A model generated the notes under the pieces. The model made no database searches and was not told the origin of the DNA. It saw only the letters and a list, made by a program, of their open reading frames with translations. Made by a program: the position numbers and the translations under genes. Shown here piece by piece: positions 49,501 to 63,420 of a stretch of 64,000 bases of DNA. Source of the DNA: Psococerastis gibbosa (taxonomy: Eukaryota > Arthropoda > Insecta > Psocodea > Psocidae); NCBI GenBank assembly GCA_963971405.1, contig OZ020485.1, forward strand, positions 496,001 to 560,000, read 5' to 3'. Every line of letters starts with the position of its first letter. The stretch's first letter is position 1.

Positions 49501-51100
49501 GCGTGTTCATCGGTGTAAATGTAGCTAAAAAAAATTCATTCGACAAGAATAAGAAAAATAGCTATTTACTTATTTTATTTTTTTAAAGGTCTTAAAAAGA
49601 TATAGGTGTCTTAATTTTCCTTGTTTAGGTACATTGTGTAGTACTTAACATTGAGCAATTGCTCCTGCGTGTTCATCGGTGTAAATGTAGCTACAAAAAA
49701 TTCATTCGACAAGAATACGAAAAATAGCTATATACTTATTTTATTTTTTTTAAAGGTCTTGATATGATAAGGGTGTCTTAATTTTGCTTATTTTGGCTCA
49801 TTGTATTGTACTTGACATTAAACAATTGCTCCTGCGTGTTCATCGGTTTAAATGTTGCTAAAAAAAATTCATTCGACAAGAATACAAAAAATAGCTATAT
49901 ACTTATTTTATTTTTTTTAAAGGTCTTGATATGATAAGGGTGTCTTAATTTTGCTTATTTTGGCTCACTGTATTGTACTTGACATTAAACAATTGCTCCT
50001 GCGTGTTCATCGGTTTAAATGTTGCTAAAAAAAATTCATTCGACAAGAATACAAAAAATAGCTATATACTTATTTTATTTTTTTTAAAGGTCTTGATATG
50101 ATAAGGGTGTCTTAATTTTGCTTATTTTGGCTCATTGTATTGTACTTAACATTGAGCAATTGCTCCTGCGTGTTCATCGGTGTAAATGTAGCTAGAAAAA
50201 ATTCATTCGACAAGAATAAGAAAAATAGCTATTTACTTATTTTATTTTTTTTAAAGGTTTAAAAAAGATATAGGTGTCTTAATTTTGCTTATTTTGGCTC
50301 AATGTATTGTACTTAATATTGAGCAATTGTTCCTGCGTGTTCATCGGTGTAAATGTAGCTAAAAAAAATTCATTCGACAAGAATAAGAAAAATAGCTATT
50401 TACTTATTTTATTTTTTTAAAGGTCTTAAAAAGACATAGGTGTCTTAATTTTCCTTGTTTAGGTACATTGTGTAGTACTTAACATTGAGCAATTGCTCCT
50501 GCGTGTTCATCGGTGTAAATGTAGCTACAAAAAATTCATTCGACAAGAATACGAAAAATAGCTATATACTTATTTTATTTTTTTTAAAGGTCTTGATATG
50601 ATAAGGGTGTCTTAATTTTGCTTATTTTGGCTCATTGTATTGTACTTGACATTAAACAATTGCTCCTTCGTGTTCATCGGTTTAAATGTTGCTAAAAAAA
50701 ATTCATTCGACAAGAATACAAAAAATAGCTATATACTTATTTTATTTTTTTTAAAGGTCTTGATATGATAAGGGTGTCTTAATTTTGCTTATTTTGGCTC
50801 ATTGTATTGTACTTAACATTGAGCAATTGCTCCTGCGTGTTCATCGGTGTAAATGTAGCTAAAAAAAATTCATTCGACAAGAATAAGAAAAATAGCTATT
50901 TACTTATTTTATTTTTTTTAAAGGTTTAAAAAAGATAAAGGTGTCTTAATTTTGCTTATTTTGGCTCAATGTATTGTACTTAACATTGAGCAATTGTTCC
51001 TGCGTGTTCATCGGTGTAAATGTAGCTAAAAAAAATTCATTCGACAAGAATAAGAAAAATAGCTATTTACTTATTTTATTTTTTTAAAGGTTTTAAAAGG
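43580..51100 (+). repeat. Higher-order repeat, ~4500-bp period (27 monomers), two copies
   Basis: Monomer variants at 43820 recur at 48320, and the CTAGAAAAAATTC variant at 45695 recurs at 50194, an offset of 4499-4500 bp. A local difference lies near 44.4 kb versus 48.9 kb, where the T-run and the start of the next unit are of different versions. An earlier CTAGAAAAAATTC copy lies at 38861, so the unit was shared more widely. Confidence 0.82.
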
Positions 51101-51599
51101 ATATAGGTGTCTTAATTTTGCTTATTTTGGCTCACTGTATTGTACTTGACATTGAACAATTGCTCCTGCGTGTTCATCGGTTTAAATGTTGCTAAAAAAA
51201 ATTCATTCGACAAGAATAAAAAAAATGGCTATTTACTTATTTTATTTTTTTTAAAGGTCTTGATATGATAAGGGTGTCTTAATTTTGCTTATTTTGGCTC
51301 ACTGTATTGAACTTAACATTGAGCAATTGCTCCTGCGTGTTCATCGGTGTAAATGTAGCTAAAAAAAATTCATTCGACAAGAATAAGAAAAATAGCTATT
51401 TACTTATTTTATTTTTTTTAAAGGTCTTAAAAAGATATAGGTGTCTTAATTTTGCTTATTTTGGCTCACTGTATTGAACTTAACATTGAGCAATTGCTCC
51501 TGCGTGTTCATCGGTGTAAATGTAGCTAAAAAAAATTCATTCGACAAGAATAAGAAAAATAGCTATTTACTTATTTTATTTTTTTTAAAGGTTTTAAAA

Positions 51600-54020
51600 A
51601 GATATAGGTGTCTTTATTTTGCTTATTTTGGCTCATTGTATTGTACTTGACATTAAACAATTGCTCCTGCGTGTTCATCGGTTTAAATGTTGCTAAAAAA
51701 AATTCATTCGACAAGAATACAAAAAATAGCTACATACTTATTTTATTTTTTTTAAAGGTCTTGATATGATAAGGGTGTCTTAATTTTGCTTATTTTGGCT
51801 CATTGTATTGTACTTAACATTGAGCAATTGCTCCTGCGTGTTCATCGGTGTAAATGTAGCTAAACAAAATTCATTCGACAAGAATAAGAAAAATAGCTAT
51901 TTACTTATTTTATTTTTTTTAAAGGTTTAAAAAAGATATAGGTGTCTTAATTTTGCTTATTTTGGCTCAAAATATTGTACTTAACATTGAGCAATTGTTC
52001 CTGCGTGTTCATAGGTGTAAATGTAGCTAAAAAAAATTCATTCGACAAGAATAAGAAAAATAGCTATTTACTTATTTTATTTTTTTAAAGGTTTTAAAAA
52101 GATAAAGGTGTCTTAATTTTGCTTATTTTGGCTCATTGTATTGTACTTGACATTGAGAAATTGCTCCTGCGTGTTCAACGGTTTAAATGTTGCTAAAAAA
52201 AATTCATTCGACAAGAATAAAAAAAATAGCTATTTACTTATTTTATTTTTTTTAAAGGTCTTGATATGATAAGGGTGTCTTAATTTGGCTTATTTTGGCT
52301 CATTGTATTGTACTTAACATTGAGCAATTGCTCCTGCGTGTTCATCGGTGTAAATGTAGCTAAAAAAAATTCATTCGACAAGAATAAGAAAAATAGCTAT
52401 TTACTTATTTTATTTTTTTAAAGGTCTTAAAAAGATATAGGTGTCTTAATTTTCCTTGCTTAGGTACATTGTGTAGTACTTAACATTGAGCAATTGCTCC
52501 TGCGTGTTCATCGGTGTAAATGTAGCTACAAAAAATTCATTCGACAAGAATACGAAAAATAGCTATTTACTTATTTTATTTTTTTAAAGGTTTTAAAAGG
52601 ATATAGGTGTCTTAATTTTGCTTATTTTGGCTCACTGTATTGTACTTGACATTGAACAATTGCTCCTGCGTGTTCATCGGTTTAAATGTTGCTAAAAAAA
52701 ATTCATTCGACAAGAATAAAAAAAATGGCTATTTACTTATTTTATTTTTTTTAAAGGTCTTGATATGATAAGGGTGTCTTAATTTTGCTTATTTTGGCTC
52801 ACTGTATTGAACTTAACATTGAGCAATTGCTCCTGCGTGTTCATCGGTGTAAATGTAGCTAAAAAAAATTCATTCGACAAGAATAAGAAAAATAGCTATT
52901 TACTTATTTTATTTTTTTTAAAGGTCTTAAAAAGATATAGGTGTCTTAATTTTGCTTATTTTGGCTCACTGTATTGAACTTAACATTGAGCAATTGCTCC
53001 TGCGTGTTCATCGGTGTAAATGTAGCTAAAAAAAATTCATTCGACAAGAATAAGAAAAATAGCTATTTACTTATTTTATTTTTTTTAAAGGTTTTAAAAA
53101 GATATAGGTGTCTTTATTTTGCTTATTTTGGCTCATTGTATTGTACTTGACATTAAACAATTGCTCCTGCGTGTTCATCGGTTTAAATGTTGCTAAAAAA
53201 AATTCATTCGACAAGAATACAAAAAATAGCTACATACTTATTTTATTTTTTTTAAAGGTCTTGATATGATAAGGGTGTCTTAATTTTGCTTATTTTGGCT
53301 CATTGTATTGTACTTAACATTGAGCAATTGCTCCTGCGTGTTCATCGGTGTAAATGTAGCTAAACAAAATTCATTCGACAAGAATAAGAAAAATAGCTAT
53401 TTACTTATTTTATTTTTTTTAAAGGTTTAAAAAAGATATAGGTGTCTTAATTTTGCTTATTTTGGCTCAAAATATTGTACTTAACATTGAGCAATTGTTC
53501 CTGCGTGTTCATAGGTGTAAATGTAGCTAAAAAAAATTCATTCGACAAGAATAAGAAAAATAGCTATTTACTTATTTTATTTTTTTAAAGGTTTTAAAAA
53601 GATAAAGGTGTCTTAATTTTGCTTATTTTGGCTCATTGTATTGTACTTGACATTGAGAAATTGCTCCTGTGTGTTCAACGGTTTAAATGTTGCTAAAAAA
53701 AATTCATTCGACAAGAATAAAAAAAATAGCTATTTACTTATTTTATTTTTTTTAAAGGTCTTGATATGATAAGGGTGTCTTAATTTGGCTTATTTTGGCT
53801 CATTGTATTGTACTTAACATTGAGCAATTGCTCCTGCGTGTTCATCGGTGTAAATGTAGCTAAAAAAAATTCATTCGACAAGAATAAGAAAAATAGCTAT
53901 TTACTTATTTTATTTTTTTAAAGGTCTTAAAAAGATATAGGTGTCTTAATTTTCCTTGTTTAGGTACATTGTGTAGTACTTAACATTGAGCAATTGCTCC
54001 TGCGTGTTCATCGGTTTAAA
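51600..54020 (+). repeat. Second copy of the 9-monomer (1500-bp) tandem pair
   Basis: CTACAT markers at 51731 and 53231 are 1500 bp apart. The pair as a whole corresponds to the pair at 40.4-42.7 kb at an offset of about 11334 bp (68 monomers), ending in the same rare GCTAAAACAAATTC monomer (42691 and 54025). The pair was therefore probably duplicated as one block. Confidence 0.8.
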
Positions 54021-57000
54021 TGTTGCTAAAACAAATTCATTCGACAAGAATACAAAAAATAGCTATATACTTATTTTATTTTTTTTAAAGGTCTTGATAT
54101 GATAAGGGTGTCTTAATTTTGCTTATTTTGGCTCATTGTATTGTACTTAACATTGAGCAATTGCTCCTGCGTGTTCATCGGTGTAAATGTAGCTAAAAAA
54201 AATTCATTCGACAAGAATAAGAAAAATAGCTATTTACTTATTTTATTTTTTTTAAAGGTTTAAAAAAGATATAGGTGTCTTAATTTTGCTTATTTTGGCT
54301 CAATGTATTGTACTTAACATTGAGCAATTGTTCCTGCGTGTTCATCGGTGTAAATGTAGCTAAAAAAAATTCATTCGACAAGAATAAGAAAAATAGCTAT
54401 TTACTTATTTTATTTTTTTAAAGGTTTTAAAAGGATATAGGTGTCTTAATTTTGCTTATTTTGGCTCACTGTATTGTACTTGACATTGAACAATTGCTCC
54501 TGCGTGTTCATCGGTTTAAATGTTGCTAAAAAAAATTCATTCGACAAGAATAAAAAAAATGGCTATTTACTTATTTTATTTTTTTTAAAGGTCTTGATAT
54601 GATAAGGGTGTCTTAATTTTGCTTATTTTGGCTCACTGTATTGTACTTAACATTGAGCAATTGCTCCTGCGTGTTCATCGGTGTAAATGTAGCTAAAAAA
54701 AATTCATTCGACAAGAATAAGAAAAATAGCTATTTACTTATTTTATTTTTTTTAAAGGTTTAAAAAAGATATAGGTGTCATAATTTTGCTTATTTTGGCT
54801 CAATGTATTGTACTTAACATTGAGCAATTGTTCCTGCGTGTTCATCGGTGTAAATGTAGCTAAAAAAAATTCATTCGACAAGAATAAGAAAAATAGCTAT
54901 TTACTTATTTTATTTTTTTAAAGGTTTTAAAAGGATATAGGTGTCTTAATTTTGCTTATTTTGGCTCAATGTATTGTACTTGACATTGAACAATTGCTCC
55001 TGCGTGTTCATCGGTTTAAATGTTGCTAAAAAAAATTCATTCGACAAGAATAAAAAAAATGGCTATTTACTTATTTTATTTTTTTTAAAGGTCTTGATAT
55101 GATAAGGGTGTCTTAATTTTGCTTATTTTGGCTCACTGTATTGAACTTAACATTGAGCAATTGCTCCTGCGTGTTCATCGGTGTAAATGTAGCTAAAAAA
55201 AATTCATTCGACAAGAATAAGAAAAATAGCTCTTTACTTATTTTATTTTTTTTAAAGGTTTAAAAAAGATATAGGTGTCTTAATTTTGCTTATTTTGGCT
55301 CAATGTATTATACTTAACATTGAGCAATTGCTCCTGCGTGTTCATCGGTGTAAATGTAGCTAAAAAAAATTCATTCGACAAGAATAAGAAAAATAGCTAT
55401 TTACTTATTTTATTTTTTTAAAGGTTTTAAAAGGATATAGGTGTCTTAATTTTTCTTTATTTTGGCTCACTGTATTGTACTTGACATTGAACAATTGCTC
55501 CTGCGTGTTCATCGGTTTAAATGTTGCTAAAAAAAATTCATTCGACAAGAATAAAAAAAATGGCTATTTACTTATTTTATTTTTTTTAAAGGTCTTGATA
55601 TGATAAGGGTGTCTAATTTTGCTTATTTTGGCTCACTGTATTCAACTTAACATTGAGCAATTGCTCCTGCGTGTTCATCGGTGTAAATGTAGCTAAAAAA
55701 AATTCATTCGACCAGAATAAGAAAAATAGCTATTTACTTATTTTATTTTTTTTAAAGGTTTTAAAAAGATATAGGTGTCTTTATTTTGCTTATTTTGGCT
55801 CAATGTATTGTACTTAACATTGAGCAATTGTTCCTGCGTGTTCATCGGTGTAAATGTAGCTAAAAAAAATTCATTCGACAAGAATAAGAAAAATAGCTAT
55901 TTACTTATTTTATTTTTTTAAAGGTTTAAAAAAGATATAGGTGTCTTAATTTTGCTTATTTAGGCTCATTGTATTGTACTAAACATTGGCCACTTGCTCC
56001 TGCGTGTCCATCGGTGTAAATGTAGCTACAAAAAATTCATTCGACAAGAATACGAAAAATAGCTATATACTTATTTTATTTTTTTTAAAGGTCTTGATAT
56101 GACAAGGGTGTCTTAATTTGGCTTATTTAGGCTCACTGTATTGTAATTAACATTGAGCAATTGCTACTGCGTGTTCATCGGTGTAAATGTGGCTAAAAAA
56201 AATTCATTCGACAAGAATAAGAAAAATAGCTATTTACTTATTTTATTTTTTTAAAGGTTTTAAAAAGATAAAGGTGTCTTAATTTTGCTTATTTTGGCTC
56301 ACTGTATTGTACTTGACATTGAACAATTGCTCCTGCGTGTTCATCGGTTTAAATGTTGCTAAAAAAAATTCATTCGACAAGAATAAAAAAAATGGCTATT
56401 TACTTATTTTATTTTTTTTAAAGGTCTTGATATGATAAGGGTGTCTTAATTTTGCTTATTTTGGCTCACTGTATTGAACTTAACATTGAGCAATTGCTCC
56501 TGCGTGTTCATCGGTGTAAATGTAGCTAAAAAAAATTCATTCGACAAGAATAAGAAAAATAGCTATTTACTTATTTTATTTTTTTTAAAGGTCTTAAAAA
56601 GATATAGGTGTCTTAATTTTGCTTATTTTGGCTCACTGTATTGAACTTAACATTGAGCAATTGCTCCTGCGTGTTCATCGGTGTAAATGTAGCTAAAAAA
56701 AATTCATTCGACAAGAATAAGAAAAATAGCTATTTACTTATTTTATTTTTTTTAAAGGTTTTAAAAAGATATAGGTGTCTTTATTTTGCTTATTTTGGCT
56801 CATTGTATTGTACTTGACATTAAACAATTGCTCCTGCGTGTTCATCGGTTTAAATGTTGCTAAAAAAAATTCATTCGACAAGAATACAAAAAATAGCTAC
56901 ATACTTATTTTATTTTTTTTAAAGGTCTTGATATGATAAGGGTGTCTTAATTTTGCTTATTTTGGCTCATTGTATTGTACTTAACATTGAGCAATTGCTC

Positions 57001-60000
57001 CTGCGTGTTCATCGGTGTAAATGTAGCTAAACAAAATTCATTCGACAAGAATAAGAAAAATAGCTATTTACTTATTTTATTTTTTTTAAAGGTTTAAAAA
57101 AGATATAGGTGTCTTAATTTTGCTTATTTTGGCTCAAAATATTGTACTTAACATTGAGCAATTGTTCCTGCGTGTTCATAGGTGTAAATGTAGCTAAAAA
57201 AAATTCATTCGACAAGAATAAGAAAAATAGCTATTTACTTATTTTATTTTTTTAAAGGTTTTAAAAAGATAAAGGTGTCTTAATTTTGCTTATTTTGGCT
57301 CATTGTATTGTACTTGACATTGAGAAATTGCTCCTGTGTGTTCAACGGTTTAAATGTTGCTAAAAAAAATTCATTCGACAAGAATAAAAAAAATAGCTAT
57401 TTACTTATTTTATTTTTTTTAAAGGTCTTGATATGATAAGGGTGTCTTAATTTGGCTTATTTTGGCTCATTGTATTGTACTTAACATTGAGCAATTGCTC
57501 CTGCGTGTTCATCGGTGTAAATGTAGCTAAAAAAAATTCATTCGACAAGAATAAGAAAAATAGCTATTTACTTATTTTATTTTTTTAAAGGTCTTAAAAA
57601 GATATAGGTGTCTTAATTTTCCTTGTTTAGGTACATTGTGTAGTACTTAACATTGAGCAATTGCTCCTGCGTGTTCATCGGTTTAAATGTTGCTAAAACA
57701 AATTCATTCGACAAGAATACAAAAAATAGCTATATACTTATTTTATTTTTTTTAAAGGTCTTGATATGATAAGGGTGTCTTAATTTTGCTTATTTTGGCT
57801 CATTGTATTGTACTTAACATTGAGCAATTGCTCCTGCGTGTTCATCGGTGTAAATGTAGCTAAAAAAAATTCATTCGACAAGAATAAGAAAAATAGCTAT
57901 TTACTTATTTTATTTTTTTTAAAGGTTTAAAAAAGATATAGGTGTCTTAATTTTGCTTATTTTGGCTCAATGTATTGTACTTAACATTGAGCAATTGTTC
58001 CTGCGTGTTCATCGGTGTAAATGTAGCTAAAAAAAATTCATTCGACAAGAATAAGAAAAATAGCTATTTACTTATTTTATTTTTTTAAAGGTTTTAAAAG
58101 GATATAGGTGTCTTAATTTTGCTTATTTTGGCTCACTGTATTGTACTTGACATTGAACAATTGCTCCTGCGTGTTCATCGGTTTAAATGTTGCTAAAAAA
58201 AATTCATTCGACAAGAATAAAAAAAATGGCTATTTACTTATTTTATTTTTTTTAAAGGTCTTGATATGATAAGGGTGTCTTAATTTTGCTTATTTTGGCT
58301 CACTGTATTGTACTTAACATTGAGCAATTGCTCCTGCGTGTTCATCGGTGTAAATGTAGCTAAAAAAAATTCATTCGACAAGAATAAGAAAAATAGCTAT
58401 TTACTTATTTTATTTTTTTTAAAGGTTTAAAAAAGATATAGGTGTCATAATTTTGCTTATTTTGGCTCAATGTATTGTACTTAACATTGAGCAATTGTTC
58501 CTGCGTGTTCATCGGTGTAAATGTAGCTAAAAAAAATTCATTCGACAAGAATAAGAAAAATAGCTATTTACTTATTTTATTTTTTTAAAGGTTTTAAAAG
58601 GATATAGGTGTCTTAATTTTGCTTATTTTGGCTCACTGTATTGTACTTGACATTGAACAATTGCTCCTGCGTGTTCATCGGTTTAAATGTTGCTAAAAAA
58701 AATTCATTCGACAAGAATAAAAAAAATGGCTATTTACTTATTTTATTTTTTTTAAAGGTCTTGATATGATAAGGGTGTCTTAATTTTGCTTATTTTGGCT
58801 CACTGTATTGAACTTAACATTGAGCAATTGCTCCTGCGTGTTCATCGGTGTAAATGTAGCTAAAAAAAATTCATTCGACAAGAATAAGAAAGATAGCTCT
58901 TTACTTATTTTATTTTTTTTAAAGGTTTAAAAAAGATATAGGTGTCTTAATTTTGCTTATTTTGGCTCAATGTATTATACTTAACATTGAGCAATTGCTC
59001 CTGCGTGTTCATCGGTGTAAATGTAGCTAAAAAAAATTCATTCGACAAGAATAAGAAAAATAGCTATTTACTTATTTTATTTTTTTAAAGGTTTTAAAAG
59101 GATATAGGTGTCTTAATTTTTCTTTATTTTGGCTCACTGTATTGTACTTGACATTGAACAATTGCTCCTGCGTGTTCATCGGTTTAAATGTTGCTAAAAA
59201 AAATTCATTCGACAAGAATAAAAAAAATGGCTATTTACTTATTTTATTTTTTTTAAAGGTCTTGATATGATAAGGGTGTCTAATTTTGCTTATTTTGGCT
59301 CACTGTATTCAACTTAACATTGAGCAATTGCTCCTGCGTGTTCATCGGTGTAAATGTAGCTAAAAAAAATTCATTCGACCAGAATAAGAAAAATAGCTAT
59401 TTACTTATTTTATTTTTTTTAAAGGTTTTAAAAAGATATAGGTGTCTTTATTTTGCTTATTTTGGCTCAATGTATTGTACTTAACATTGAGCAATTGTTC
59501 CTGCGTGTTCATCGGTGTAAATGTAGCTAAAAAAAATTCATTCGACAAGAATAAGAAAAATAGCTATTTACTTATTTTATTTTTTTAAAGGTTTAAAAAA
59601 GATATAGGTGTCTTAATTTTGCTTATTTAGGCTCATTGTATTGTACTTAACATTGGCCACTTGCTCCTGCTTGTCCATCGGTGTAAATGTAGCTACAAAA
59701 AATTCATTCGACAAGAATACGAAAAATAGCTATATACTTATTTTATTTTTTTTAAAGGTCTTGATATGACAAGGGTGTCTTAATTTGGCTTATTTAGGCT
59801 CACTGTATTGTAATTAACATTGAGCAATTGCTACTGCGTGTTCATCGGTGTAAATGTGGCTAAAAAAAATTCATTCGACAAGAATAAGAAAAATAGCTAT
59901 TTACTTATTTTATTTTTTTAAAGGTTTTAAAAAGATAAAGGTGTCTTAATTTTGCTTATTTTGGCTCATTGTATTGTACTTGACATTGAGAAATTGCTCC

Positions 60001-63000
60001 TGCGTGTTCAACGGTTTAAATGTTGCTAAAAAAAATTCATTCGACAAGAATAAAAAAAATAGCTATTTACTTATTTTATTTTTTTAAAGGTCTTAAAAAG
60101 ATATAGGTGTCTTAATTTTCCTTGTTTAGGTACATTGTGTAGTACTTAACATTGAGCAATTGCTCCTGCGTGTTCATCGGTTTAAATGTTGCTAAAACAA
60201 ATTCATTCGACAAGAATACAAAAAATAGCTATATACTTATTTTATTTTTTTTAAAGGTCTTGATATGATAAGGGTGTCTTAATTTGGCTTATTTTGGCTC
60301 ATTGTATTGTACTTAACATTGAGCAATTGCTCCTGCGTGTTCATCGGTGTAAATGTAGCTAAAAAAAATTCATTCGACAAGAATAAGAAAAATAGCTATT
60401 TACTTATTTTATTTTTTTAAAGGTCTTAAAAAGATATAGGTGTCTTAATTTTCCTTGTTTAGGTACATTGTGTAGTACTTAACATTGAGCAATTGCTCCT
60501 GCGTGTTCATCGGTTTAAATGTTGCTAAAACAAATTCATTCGACAAGAATACAAAAAATAGCTATATACTTATTTTATTTTTTTTAAAGGTCTTGATATG
60601 ATAAGGGTGTCTTAATTTTGCTTATTTTGGCTCATTGTATTGTACTTAACATTGAGCAATTGCTCCTGCGTGTTCATCGGTGTAAATGTAGCTAAAAAAA
60701 ATTCATTCGACAAGAATAAGAAAAATAGCTATTTACTTATTTTATTTTTTTTAAAGGTTTAAAAAAGATATAGGTGTCTTAATTTTGCTTATTTTGGCTC
60801 AATGTATTGTACTTAACATTGAGCAATTGTTCCTGCGTGTTCATCGGTGTAAATGTAGCTAAAAAAAATTCATTCGACAAGAATAAGAAAAATAGCTATT
60901 TACTTATTTTATTTTTTTAAAGGTTTTAAAAGGATATAGGTGTCTTAATTTTGCTTATTTTGGCTCACTGTATTGTACTTGACATTGAACAATTGCTCCT
61001 GCGTGTTCATCGGTTTAAATGTTGCTAAAAAAAATTCATTCGACAAGAATAAAAAAAATGGCTATTTACTTATTTTATTTTTTTTAAAGGTCTTGATATG
61101 ATAAGGGTGTCTTAATTTTGCTTATTTTGGCTCACTGTATTGTACTTAACATTGAGCAATTGCTCCTGCGTGTTCATCGGTGTAAATGTAGCTAAAAAAA
61201 ATTCATTCGACAAGAATAAGAAAAATAGCTATTTACTTATTTTATTTTTTTTAAAGGTTTAAAAAAGATATAGGTGTCATAATTTTGCTTATTTTGGCTC
61301 AATGTATTGTACTTAACATTGAGCAATTGTTCCTGCGTGTTCATCGGTGTAAATGTAGCTAAAAAAAATTCATTCGACAAGAATAAGAAAAATAGCTATT
61401 TACTTATTTTATTTTTTTAAAGGTTTTAAAAGGATATAGGTGTCTTAATTTTGCTTATTTTGGCTCACTGTATTGTACTTGACATTGAACAATTGCTCCT
61501 GCGTGTTCATCGGTTTAAATGTTGCTAAAAAAAATTCATTCGACAAGAATAAAAAAAATGGCTATTTACTTATTTTATTTTTTTTAAAGGTCTTGATATG
61601 ATAAGGGTGTCTTAATTTTGCTTATTTTGGCTCACTGTATTGAACTTAACATTGAGCAATTGCTCCTGCGTGTTCATCGGTGTAAATGTAGCTAAAAAAA
61701 ATTCATTCGACAAGAATAAGAAAGATAGCTCTTTACTTATTTTATTTTTTTTAAAGGTTTAAAAAAGATATAGGTGTCTTAATTTTGCTTATTTTGGCTC
61801 AATGTATTATACTTAACATTGAGCAATTGCTCCTGCGTGTTCATCGGTGTAAATGTAGCTAAAAAAAATTCATTCGACAAGAATAAGAAAAATAGCTATT
61901 TACTTATTTTATTTTTTTAAAGGTTTTAAAAGGATATAGGTGTCTTAATTTTTCTTTATTTTGGCTCACTGTATTGTACTTGACATTGAACAATTGCTCC
62001 TGCGTGTTCATCGGTTTAAATGTTGCTAAAAAAAATTCATTCGACAAGAATAAAAAAAATGGCTATTTACTTATTTTATTTTTTTTAAAGGTCTTGATAT
62101 GATAAGGGTGTCTAATTTTGCTTATTTTGGCTCACTGTATTCAACTTAACATTGAGCAATTGCTCCTGCGTGTTCATCGGTGTAAATGTAGCTAAAAAAA
62201 ATTCATTCGACCAGAATAAGAAAAATAGCTATTTACTTATTTTATTTTTTTTAAAGGTTTTAAAAAGATATAGGTGTCTTTATTTTGCTTATTTTGGCTC
62301 AATGTATTGTACTTAACATTGAGCAATTGTTCCTGCGTGTTCATCGGTGTAAATGTAGCTAAAAAAAATTCATTCGACAAGAATAAGAAAAATAGCTATT
62401 TACTTATTTTATTTTTTTAAAGGTTTAAAAAAGATATAGGTGTCTTAATTTTGCTTATTTAGGCTCATTGTATTGTACTTAACATTGGCCACTTGCTCCT
62501 GCTTGTCCATCGGTGTAAATGTAGCTACAAAAAATTCATTCGACAAGAATACGAAAAATAGCTATATACTTATTTTATTTTTTTTAAAGGTCTTGATATG
62601 ACAAGGGTGTCTTAATTTGGCTTATTTAGGCTCACTGTATTGTAATTAACATTGAGCAATTGCTACTGCGTGTTCATCGGTGTAAATGTGGCTAAAAAAA
62701 ATTCATTCGACAAGAATAAGAAAAATAGCTATTTACTTATTTTATTTTTTTAAAGGTTTTAAAAAGATAAAGGTGTCTTAATTTTGCTTATTTTGGCTCA
62801 TTGTATTGTACTTGACATTGAGAAATTGCTCCTGCGTGTTCAACGGTTTAAATGTTGCTAAAAAAAATTCATTCGACAAGAATAAAAAAAATAGCTATTT
62901 ACTTATTTTATTTTTTTTAAAGGTTTAAAAAAGATATAGGTGTCTTAATTTTGCTTATTTTGGCTCAATGTATTGTACTTAACATCGAGCAATTGTTCCT

Positions 63001-63420
63001 GCGTGTTCGTCGGTGTAAATGTAGCTAAAAAAAATTCATTCGACAAGAATAAGAAAAATAGCTATTTACTTATTTTATTTTTTTAAAGGTCTTAAAAAGA
63101 TATAGGTGTCTTAATTTTCCTTGTTTAGGTACATTGTGTAGTACTTAACATTGAGCAATTGCTCCTGCGTGTTCATCGGTGTAAATGTAGCTACAAAAAA
63201 TTCATTCGACAAGAATACGAAAAATAGCTATATACTTATTTTATTTTTTTTAAAGGTCTTGATATGATAAGGGTGTCTTAATTTTGCTTATTTTGGCTCA
63301 TTGTATTGTACTTGACATTAAACAATTGCTCCTTCGTGTTCATCGGTTTAAATGTTGCTAAACAAAATTCATTCGACAAGAATACAAAAAATAGCTATAT
63401 ACTTATTTTATTTTTTTAAA
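54020..63420 (+). repeat. Higher-order repeats of 3667 bp (22 monomers) then ~2832 bp (17 monomers)
   Basis: The rare GCTAAAACAAATTC monomer occurs at 54025, 57692, 60191 and 60523, giving steps of 3667, about 2500 and 332 bp. The GTCTAATTTT deletion variant occurs at 55611, 59278 and 62110, giving steps of 3667 and 2832 bp. The last two higher-order copies therefore differ in length by five monomers, and a two-monomer unit was duplicated near 60.2-60.5 kb. Confidence 0.83.
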
